Source of the DNA: a bacterium
GTDB taxonomy: Bacteria > Desulfobacterota > Binatia > UBA12015
Reading direction: 5' to 3'
Assembly: GCA_029976905.1 (NCBI GenBank)
Contig: JAPOLW010000026.1
Coordinates: 1-17,074, forward strand
DNA length: 17,074 nt
The position numbers and the translations under genes were made by a program. A model generated the notes under the pieces. The model had not been told where the DNA came from and searched no databases. It was given only the letters and a program-made list of their open reading frames with translations. Shown one piece after another: positions 1-6,041 of the stretch; the first letter of the stretch is position 1, and every line of letters begins with the position of its first letter.

Positions 1-687
1 CGCTACGGGCGCTTTCCGACGTTCTCGGAACTCTTCTCGAATCGCTGGGCGATCATCGGAAATCCCAACCTCACCCCAGAGCGGGGTTGGAATGTCGATG
101 TCGGTTTCGACACGCGGGTCGATGCTCTCGGTCCGCTCCGCGCCCTCCATGCCGAAGCAGTCTTCTTCTGGCGAGACGTCGACGACCTGATCCTGCTGGT
201 CAAAACCGCGCCGAATACCTCGAAGCCGCAGAACGTCGGCCGCGCCGACATCGTCGGCGTGGAGCTTTCCACCCGATTCGACCTCTGGGATCGCTTCGGC
301 CTGACCGGCAATTACACCTACCAGGACGCCCGCGACCGCAGCGCCGCGCCGTCGCGAAACGGAAAGCGGCTGCCTGGCGTTCCCGCGCACGAAGCCTATG
401 CGCGCCTCGACTACCACCCCTGGTCCGTCGTGCCCTTCTACGAACTCAGCTTTACCTCGGGGAACTTCCTCGACCCGGCCAACCGCATCGAGGTCCCAAG
501 CCGCATCCTCCACTCGGTCGGATTGCGCTATCTCCTTCCGTTCGTGCCGATTACGCTCACCTTCGAGGCGCGCAACATCACCGACAATCAAATTGCAGAC
601 GTCGCCGGCTTTCCGTTGCCGGGACGCTCCTTCTTCGGCACCGCCGCCTTCCGGTGGTCGGGCGCCCCGGGAAAGGCATCCACATGA
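1..687 (+). CDS. TonB-dependent outer-membrane receptor, C-terminal beta-barrel part (5' end outside window)
   Basis: Reading frame 1 is open from the first base to the TGA at 685-687, giving 228 residues without a start, so the N-terminal plug and most of the barrel lie left of the window. The early segment GNPNLTPERGWNVDVGF matches the GNPxLxPE barrel signature of TonB-dependent receptors. It is followed by alternating strand-like segments (FFWRDVDDLILL, LTGNYTYQDARD, LTFEARNITDNQ) and a terminal strand ending FFGTAAFRWSG. The family imports scarce substrates such as siderophores, cobalamin, heme or metal chelates across the outer membrane using TonB energy. The substrate cannot be read from this part. 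The stop overlaps the start of the following lipoprotein gene by ATGA, so the two are probably co-translated and may work together. The family is sure; the ligand is unknown. Confidence 0.93.
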   Translation, partial: RYGRFPTFSELFSNRWAIIGNPNLTPERGWNVDVGFDTRVDALGPLRALHAEAVFFWRDVDDLILLVKTAPNTSKPQNVGRADIVGVELSTRFDLWDRFGLTGNYTYQDARDRSAAPSRNGKRLPGVPAHEAYARLDYHPWSVVPFYELSFTSGNFLDPANRIEVPSRILHSVGLRYLLPFVPITLTFEARNITDNQIADVAGFPLPGRSFFGTAAFRWSGAPGKAST

Positions 688-1820
688 AGAAAAAGTCCAT
701 CGACGCTCGTGCGCGACCGCTGACCCTTCTGCTCGCACTCACATTGGCCGCGTGCGGCGGCGGAGGAAGCGACGGGGGAAGCAACGACGACGTCAACCCG
801 GCGCCTCCGCTCGAACGGAGGGCCGTCGTCCTGACTACGGACTTCACCAGTAGTTCGCTTGCCAGCCTGCCCGTCGCCGACCCCGGGGCCGTTGCTCTTT
901 CGGAGCAGACCCTCTCCAGCGATGCGGTCGCGCGCGCGTTCGGCTCGAGGGTCTATGTGATCAACCGCTTCGGCGCCGACAACATCCAGGCCCTCGATGC
1001 GAACGATGGATTCCGGACACTGTGGCAATGCTCGGTCGGAAACGGGAAGAATCCGCAAGACATGGTCGTCGCCTCCGAAGACAAGGGATACGTCTCCCTC
1101 TACGCCGGCGGCGTCGCCGTCGTGAATCTGTCGCCGGCGGCGGACTGTTCGGACTTCCTGGTGCAGGAGATCGACCTGTCGTCGGTCGCCGACGACGACG
1201 GCATTCCCGAGGCGGACCGCCTGGTCATGGTCAACAGACGACTCTACGTGAGCCTGCAGCGTCTCGAGAACTTCGTACCCACCGACTCGAGCGCACTCGC
1301 GGTCATCGATACCACCACAGATGTCCTCCTGGGTGCCATCGAACTCTCCGGAACCAACCCCTATGGCGCGACGAAAGGACTGCTCCTCGAACCCGCCAGT
1401 GGGAAGCTCCTGGTTCCGCAAGTTGGTGGGTTTGGTGTCCTCGACGGCGGCATCGAGCGGGTCGATCTCGCTGGCGGCGTCGCCGAGGGATTCTTCCTCA
1501 CCGAGGCCGAACTCGGGGGAGACATCAACGACTTCGTCATCGTCTCGGACACACGTGCCTACGTGGTCGTCTCGGATGCCAACTTCAACAATCGCCTGGT
1601 GCGCTTCGACCCGAGCACCGGCGCGGTGCAGGCCACCCTCCTCGACTCGAGCGCCTACCTCCCCGACATCGAGCACGACTCCGAGACCGACCAGCTCTTC
1701 GTCGCCAGCCAGGACTTCGCCCGCCCTGGGATCCGCATCTTCGACCGCAACGACATGGAGGCTACCCCCGAGCCAATCGGCACCGGCCTTCCCCCGTTCG
1801 TCGTGCTCTTCGTGGAGTGA
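684..1820 (+). CDS. YncE-like beta-propeller lipoprotein coupled to the TonB receptor
   Basis: A 378-residue protein. The ATG at 684 overlaps the receptor stop (ATGA), which fixes the start and suggests translational coupling. The N-terminus has basic residues, a hydrophobic stretch and the lipobox LAAC with Cys24, followed by a Gly/Ser/Asp-rich tether, so it is predicted to be an outer-membrane lipoprotein. The rest consists of repeated strand modules of the kind seen in YVTN/YncE beta-propellers: ALDANDGFRTLW, VAVVNLS, LAVIDTTTDVLLGAIELSG, RLVRFDPSTGAVQATLLDSS and GIRIFDRNDM. Known parallels are surface propeller lipoproteins such as BtuG, which pairs with the BtuB cobalamin receptor; a similar ligand-capture role here is inference. 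Two cysteines inside the propeller (WQCSVG, ADCSDF) could form a disulfide. The fold call is firm; the ligand is not known. Confidence 0.85.
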   Translation: MKKKSIDARARPLTLLLALTLAACGGGGSDGGSNDDVNPAPPLERRAVVLTTDFTSSSLASLPVADPGAVALSEQTLSSDAVARAFGSRVYVINRFGADNIQALDANDGFRTLWQCSVGNGKNPQDMVVASEDKGYVSLYAGGVAVVNLSPAADCSDFLVQEIDLSSVADDDGIPEADRLVMVNRRLYVSLQRLENFVPTDSSALAVIDTTTDVLLGAIELSGTNPYGATKGLLLEPASGKLLVPQVGGFGVLDGGIERVDLAGGVAEGFFLTEAELGGDINDFVIVSDTRAYVVVSDANFNNRLVRFDPSTGAVQATLLDSSAYLPDIEHDSETDQLFVASQDFARPGIRIFDRNDMEATPEPIGTGLPPFVVLFVE

Positions 1821-1829
1821 TCGTCGCGA

Positions 1830-1880
1830 CCGGCCTGGTGGGGCCACCGGCCTGGTGGGGCCACCGCCCCGGCGGGGCCG
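1830..1880. repeat. Tandem 17-bp repeat, two exact copies plus one degenerate copy
   Basis: The unit CCGGCCTGGTGGGGCCA occurs exactly at 1830-1846 and 1847-1863. A third unit at 1864-1880 matches at 13 of 17 positions. It lies just behind the propeller lipoprotein stop. Each unit carries the GGTG...CACC dyad across the repeat border, so the array can fold into short hairpins. Confidence 0.8.
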
Positions 1881-1910
1881 CCGTCGAAAGAGGTTGAAAG
1901 CGGTGGCCCC
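1857..1910 (+). terminator. Possible terminator or attenuator hairpin behind the receptor-lipoprotein pair
   Basis: GGGGCCACCGC at 1857-1867 and GCGGTGGCCCC at 1900-1910 form an 11-bp perfect inverted repeat with a 32-base loop. Within that loop the end of the GC repeat (GCCCC at 1866-1870, GGGGC at 1874-1878) could form a competing small hairpin. No T-run follows, so this is not a classical Rho-independent terminator. It may instead be a transcript-end stabiliser or an attenuator between the two lipoprotein genes. Confidence 0.45.
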
Positions 1911-1977
1911 CTGCCCATAGGGATTTCCGGGCGTGGTCGGGAACCCATTCCCGAGCACTACTTTTGGAGGTGCCTGG

Positions 1978-3792
1978 ATGACGGCCCGCGTCGCAAAATC
2001 GCTTGGTGTAACGCTCGCAGCCCTGTTCCTGCTTTCGAGTTCTGGCTGCGGCAGCGGCCCGACCGCGGCGCCGACGGCACCTCCCAGCAAGCCCGGCGGA
2101 CCCCAGGAGCCGGGTGCGAGCGAACCTTCGTGTGAAGGGAAATCCTTCGAGAGCACCTACGAAGCAATCCAGGACGTGATCTTCGCACGACGCGGCTGCA
2201 CCCAGGACGTCTGCCATGGCAGCGCCGCTACCGGCGGCCTCGATCTGCGACCGGAGGTCGCGTACGAGAATCTCTTCGAGGTCGACTCGGTCGGCAGCCG
2301 CTGGCGGCGGGTGGAGCCGGGCGACAAGGACCGGAGCTTTCTCTGGCTCAAGCTCGCCGCCGCGACCCTGCCCGAAAGCGCCAGCGTGGCCGGCGCCGCG
2401 ATGCCCATCGGCCGCTCGCCGATCAGCAGAGACGAACTCGAGGCGCTACGCTTGTGGATCTACGCCGGAGCGCAGGCGACGGGGACGGTCCCGGGGACCG
2501 AAGAACTCCTCGACGCGTGCCTTCCCGAATCGGCCCCAATCACGATCAAACCGCTCGATCCGCCCCCCCTGGGCGAGGGCATCCAATTCGTCATGCCGCC
2601 AGTTCATCTGGCCGCCGCCAGCGAGCAGGAGATCTGCTTCGCAACCTATTACGACTTCTCCGATCAGGTTCCCGATTGGGCCCGCGATCCCACCGGAAGG
2701 TATCTCCGCTTCCGTGGCCAGGAACTCCGCCAGGATCCGCAGAGTCATCATCTCGTCGCGCTCCACGCCGACTTCGATGTCGACGAATTCATCGACCACC
2801 CCGACTTCGGCACCTGGACCTGCTCGGGCGGCGATCGCGACGGCGAGGTCTGCGAGCCGCTCGACCAGGCCTCGTGCGGCAGGGGCGGCTACTGCCACTC
2901 GGAGATCGATCCCGTATCGATCGGCTGCATTGGGTATGGGCCGCCGGGCGGTGGCTTCGCCATCACCGGCCAACAGATCGGCGGTGCCCAGGAAGCCCAG
3001 GCATACATCGAATTCCGCGAGGGTGTCTTCGGACAGATGCCGCTGCGCGGCATTGCCTATTGGAGTTCCCACTCCTTCAACCTGACGTCCCAGGACACCG
3101 TCCTGCATGGACGCCTCAATTTTCCCTTCGCCCGGGATCAACGTTTCCCGTTGCAACAGATCTTCAATGTCGAGGCAGTCTTCGCGCCCAACATGGCACC
3201 GTTCACCATCGGGACGGTTTGCCACCGCCAGTATCTACCCCAGGGCACGCGCCTCTTCGGCGTCACCTCGCATACCCATGAAAAAGGGAAGCGCTTCTGG
3301 GCCGAACTGCCCGATGGCACCCTCATCTACGAGAACGTACTCTACAACGACCCCGTGAAGCAGTTCTTCGACCCACCTCTCGAATTCGATTCGGAAGACC
3401 CCGAGGAGCGCCGGATCAATTTCTGCGCGACGTACAACAACGGCGTCAACGAGGATGGATCTCCCAACCCCGATACCGTCACGCGCGCCTCCCTCATCCC
3501 GGATAGCGCTCGTTTGACGTTTGGCGCTTGCGAGCCGGAGGCGTGCGTGGCCGGCCGCATCGGCGCTCCCTGCAACGGAACCGGAGACGATGCGGCATGC
3601 GATTCGGCACCAGGAGCCGCTGACGGTTTCTGTGATGCGTGCAAAATCACCGGCGGCGAGAGCACGCAGAACGAAATGCTCATCCTGATCGGGCAGTCCT
3701 ACATCGATCCGGCCTTCCCCCAGCCCCCCATCGACGGCCCGGTCTTCGCAGGACTTGCGTCGGTGGGGCCCGCCGAGCGGGTCGAGGAATAG
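1978..3792 (+). CDS. Cytochrome c-like / PHM-type dicopper monooxygenase-like lipoprotein
   Basis: A 604-residue protein. The ATG at 1978 is chosen because GGAGG at 1966-1970 sits 7 bases upstream and the protein then begins with a lipoprotein signal (lipobox SSGC, Cys24). Residues 60-170 look like the c-type cytochrome segment common in planctomycetes and myxobacteria: CTQDVCH at 74-80 (a CX4CH heme motif) and AMPIGRSPIS, with Met142 a likely axial ligand. Residues 200-575 resemble copper type II, ascorbate-dependent monooxygenases: His257/His258 in SHHLVALH, His365 in YWSSHSF, the HTH pair His432/His434 in TSHTHEKG, and Met567 in TQNEM. These match the order of the PHM ligands HH, H, HxH, M. 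Two cysteine-rich inserts (282-317 and 518-555) follow the DGxxC...GGxC style. The substrate is unknown and could be organic or a metal complex. The TonB receptor genes lie upstream on the same strand. It could also be a non-catalytic copper/heme protein. Confidence 0.75.
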   Translation: MTARVAKSLGVTLAALFLLSSSGCGSGPTAAPTAPPSKPGGPQEPGASEPSCEGKSFESTYEAIQDVIFARRGCTQDVCHGSAATGGLDLRPEVAYENLFEVDSVGSRWRRVEPGDKDRSFLWLKLAAATLPESASVAGAAMPIGRSPISRDELEALRLWIYAGAQATGTVPGTEELLDACLPESAPITIKPLDPPPLGEGIQFVMPPVHLAAASEQEICFATYYDFSDQVPDWARDPTGRYLRFRGQELRQDPQSHHLVALHADFDVDEFIDHPDFGTWTCSGGDRDGEVCEPLDQASCGRGGYCHSEIDPVSIGCIGYGPPGGGFAITGQQIGGAQEAQAYIEFREGVFGQMPLRGIAYWSSHSFNLTSQDTVLHGRLNFPFARDQRFPLQQIFNVEAVFAPNMAPFTIGTVCHRQYLPQGTRLFGVTSHTHEKGKRFWAELPDGTLIYENVLYNDPVKQFFDPPLEFDSEDPEERRINFCATYNNGVNEDGSPNPDTVTRASLIPDSARLTFGACEPEACVAGRIGAPCNGTGDDAACDSAPGAADGFCDACKITGGESTQNEMLILIGQSYIDPAFPQPPIDGPVFAGLASVGPAERVEE

Positions 3793-4805
3793 AAGCCCAG
3801 CCGGTTGAACCCGGTCACCGTCTCGCTCCTGCGCGAGCACTTTGCCGACTTCACCGGCCACCTCACCGATCTCGAGAAAGTCGAGGTCGTGAACGCCAAG
3901 GGACGCGCGTCAGCTTCGTTCCGGGCGGGGGCACGCCCGGAACACCAATCGCGACCGCCATCCAAGCAGACCCCGAAGAGCTCGAGCGCTTCTACCGGCA
4001 GCATCCATACAAGGTTCGGCCCATCACGGACGACTCTCCCTTCTTCTGGCACTTCGTGAGCTTCCCCGACGCACTCTTCTGCGGCGCGGAGGCGAAGGCG
4101 TGGAACGTCGAAGAGGGCGTGGGCGAGCGCCTCCTCGTCGTCTTCCTCCTGATCGCCGTGGTCTTCGCGGCCCTCTTTCTCCTTCTCCCGCTCGTCGTCT
4201 TGCGCGGCGTATGGAGCCAGATCCCCTACAAGTGGAACGCCGGGGTGTACTTTGCCGCGCTCGGGCCGGGCTTCGTGTTCCTCGAGGTCTGCCTCATCCA
4301 GCGATTGACGCTTTTCCTCGGCTACCCGACCTACTCCCTCAGCGTGACGCTCTTCTCGCTGCTGGTCTCCACGGGCGTCGGCAGCCTGCTGAGCGAACGG
4401 TATGCCTCGGTCCGCAATCGCGCCTTCACGGTTTTGATCGTGCTGCTCGTCGGACTGATTGCGTTCTATGAGTTGGTCCTGCCCTCGATCACGGGCGCCG
4501 GCATGGCGTGGCCCTTCGAGGTCCGCGTCGGGATCACGATTGCCTGCCTCATGCCGTTGGGCCTGTGCCCGGGCGCATTCATGCCCCTGGGTCTGGGCTC
4601 GGTTTCCCAAACGACTCCGTTCGGGGAACAGTACGTCGCCTGGTGTTGGGCGATCAACGGATTCTTCTCCGTGATGGCCTCCGTCCTCGCCACGCTTCTC
4701 AGCATGACCTTCGGCTTCAACACCGTGATGCTGATTGGCCTGGCGATCTACCTGGCCGGGATCGCCGCCTTGCGGCGCGTCCCCGTGCCGACCGCGACCG
4801 CCTGA
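3793..4805 (+). pseudogene. Decayed spermidine synthase-like membrane protein (N-terminus lost, frameshift, internal deletion)
   Basis: Immediately after the preceding stop, frame 1 reads LNPVTVSLLREHFADFTG ... VEVVNAKGR, which looks like the SAM-binding core of spermidine synthase-like methyltransferase/membrane proteins. Near 3906 the homology moves to frame 0 (VSFVPGGG...), which a 2-base gain (extra GC) would explain. It then jumps straight to the late motif YKVRPITDDSPFFWHF, so the middle of the catalytic domain is missing. The rest of frame 0 to the TGA at 4803-4805 is intact and carries about seven membrane segments with the family motifs YFAALGPGFVFLE, QRLTLFLGYPTYSL and WCWAINGFFSVMASVLA. 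The N-terminal half of the gene is absent. The membrane part may still be translated by re-initiation, but no good ribosome site was found. The family call is based on remembered motifs. Confidence 0.8.
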
Positions 4806-4813
4806 GGGCGCCG

Positions 4814-5230
4814 TCAGGAACCGCCGCCGGTACCCAGGCGTTCCCCGGCGAGATCAGCGCCCTGCTCGATGCAGAGAAGGCGGACGCGTCCGGTCGAAAC
4901 GACGCGCCCCTCCTCGTCCCGCGCAGTCGCTTCCCAGAGTTGGACCCGGCGTCCTCGCGTTACCGGCTTTGCGCGGATCGTGATCCGCCCCGTGCGGACC
5001 GCGCGTACGAAACTCGTATGGTTCTCGAGTCCGACGACGCCGCAGCCCCGGCTCGCCGCGTCCATGCCCGCGCCCGTCGAGCACACGGTCTCGACGACCG
5101 TGCAGTGCACGCCCCCGTGCACGATGCCGTAGGGCTGATGGTGGCGGGGCCCCGCGTCGTACTCCGCCACGACCTGGTCGCGGCTGGCCTCCAGGATGCG
5201 TAGTCCGAGGTGCTGATCCCAATCGTTCAT
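4814..5230 (-). CDS. PaaI-family hotdog-fold thioesterase
   Basis: A 138-residue protein. The start at 5230 is chosen over an upstream in-frame ATG at 5257 because GGGAGA (5235-5240) lies 4 bases before it and the product then has the usual family length. The hotdog hallmark GIVHGGVHCTVVET (residues 35-48) contains the HGG loop and the acidic Glu47 placed like the catalytic Asp/Glu/Asn of PaaI/4HBT-type thioesterases. The second half (LENHTSFVRAVRTGRITIRAKPV) forms the expected beta-strands carrying the CoA-binding side. The family hydrolyses acyl-CoA thioesters, often aromatic or medium-chain, in the cytoplasm. It is convergent with the pseudogene on its left, with 8 bases between the stops. 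The substrate is not known. Confidence 0.88.
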   Translation of the reverse strand: MNDWDQHLGLRILEASRDQVVAEYDAGPRHHQPYGIVHGGVHCTVVETVCSTGAGMDAASRGCGVVGLENHTSFVRAVRTGRITIRAKPVTRGRRVQLWEATARDEEGRVVSTGRVRLLCIEQGADLAGERLGTGGGS

Positions 5231-5309
5231 CAGGTCTCCCTGTACCGGCCGATTCATCGCAAAGGACGAACGAGCCTTGCCTTCGGGAGGGCTAGCATCG
5301 CCAGGGACA

Positions 5310-5356
5310 GCGGGCGAGGAATCCCGCCCCGGCCAAGGCGTCCCGCCTCAGCGGGA
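5310..5356. repeat. Two adjacent GCGGG/CCCGC hairpins downstream of the small-gene pair
   Basis: GCGGG 5310-5314 pairs with CCCGC 5323-5327. TCCCGC 5341-5346 pairs with GCGGGA 5351-5356 around a 4-base loop. The second hairpin covers the stop of the 64-residue gene on the - strand (5348-5350), so it may protect or end that transcript. No T-run is present. The same GCGGGAT/ATCCCGC vocabulary recurs at 14340-14434. Confidence 0.5.
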
Positions 5357-5542
5357 TGCCTCGAGGCGTGCCGAAAGTGCGATCGCGTTGAACAACGCAA
5401 CCCAACTCCCCTCGCGACGAAAGCCGCGAAGATCTTCCGGCGTCGCGCCAAACGATGCGTCGGGGTTGTCCCAGACCTGCATCGGCGCCCCGTCGACGTA
5501 GACGGTACGAAGCGCCGTCTGCAACGATTCTTTCGACTCCAT
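5348..5542 (-). CDS. Small hypothetical protein (64 aa), second of a tandem pair
   Basis: The ATG at 5542 is preceded by GGGAGA (5548-5553) with a 5-base gap, a convincing ribosome site for so short a frame. The product is soluble with no signal peptide. It holds a compact motif TVYVDGAPMQVWDNPDASFG, then an acidic/basic helix (PEDLRGFRREG), then a hydrophobic C-terminal helix (WVALFNAIALSARLE). I do not recognise the family. It starts 26 bases after the stop of the 57-residue gene and probably shares its transcript. The in-frame sequence further upstream is low-complexity shadow reading and was not included. Confidence 0.65.
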   Translation of the reverse strand: MESKESLQTALRTVYVDGAPMQVWDNPDASFGATPEDLRGFRREGSWVALFNAIALSARLEASR

Positions 5543-5568
5543 GGTCGTCTCCCTGTGGGCCATCGCGC

Positions 5569-5742
5569 TCAGGCCGCCGGCAGGCAGCCCGCGTCGAAGC
5601 GACAGCCGCGGAAGTTGCCGCACAAAGCGACCTGGCCACTGTTGACCAGGTGGACGACGGTAGCGAGCACCTCGGCCTCGGAACGCGCCTCCTCGGCGAC
5701 CGCCCGAACCAGATCCAACATCGTGACGTGTGGGGTGTTCAT
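5569..5742 (-). CDS. Small hypothetical protein (57 aa), first of a tandem pair
   Basis: The ATG at 5742 has AGGAGA at 5749-5754 with a 6-base gap, so the start is well supported; an ATG 13 codons upstream has none. The protein has a helical body (TMLDLVRAVAEEARSEAEVL, then ATVVHLVNSGQVALCGNF) that recalls short conserved hypothetical proteins of delta-type bacteria. The xxELxATVxHLVNSGxVxLxGxF pattern is the recognisable part, quoted from memory. Cys41 and two further cysteines in GCRFDAGCLP could bind a metal or form a disulfide. There is no signal peptide or membrane segment. Function is unknown. It is followed by the 64-residue gene and divergent from the sulfatase gene. Confidence 0.7.
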   Translation of the reverse strand: MNTPHVTMLDLVRAVAEEARSEAEVLATVVHLVNSGQVALCGNFRGCRFDAGCLPAA

Positions 5743-6041
5743 GGGGCTTCTCCTTTCCTTTCCAGCCAAAAAGGAGAGCAAGCGGCATGCCCAACGCCCG
5801 AGCCTTCCGGAATCCGCTCCGGAATTGAATTTCCGAAGTATTTTCCTGGGCTTGCAAGCCGGGCCGCGGGGCGGGGAACGCTCGTCCTCGCCGCCCCGGG
5901 CGGATCAGGCGTAAAGGAAAGTGCACACGTCGACTCACACGGTGTACACCCGGGCGGTCGGCTGACCGGCCGGCAACGGCTTTCCCTCCGGCGCGGCCCG
6001 TCCTTGTGCCTGCCAGGCGCCAACGGCCATAGTAGCTGCCC
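5743..6041. promoter_or_regulatory. Divergent intergenic region with three dyads
   Basis: This 299-base gap separates the small-gene pair (-) from the sulfatase (+). It holds no convincing gene. Three symmetric sites are visible: CGGAA/TTCCG at 5820-5824 and 5831-5835, the perfect 12-bp palindrome GGCTTGCAAGCC at 5849-5860, and an imperfect inverted repeat GTGCACAC (5921-5928) / GTGTACAC (5942-5949) with one mismatch. Any of these could be an operator for the divergent genes. No clear -35/-10 pair could be fixed on either strand. Confidence 0.35.

Noticed and set aside
87..683. Upstream extension of the propeller lipoprotein frame
   Set aside because: Arg/Pro-rich shadow of the receptor frame; the lipobox signal places the start at 684.
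1857..1910. Classical Rho-independent terminator
   Set aside because: The stem is strong but there is no T-run after it on either strand; kept only as a tentative structural signal.
588..2156. Long - strand reading frame of 522 codons opposite the lipoprotein genes
   Set aside because: It is antisense to two clear lipoprotein genes, is low-complexity Arg/Gly/Val-rich and has no family motif; long antisense frames are expected at this GC content.
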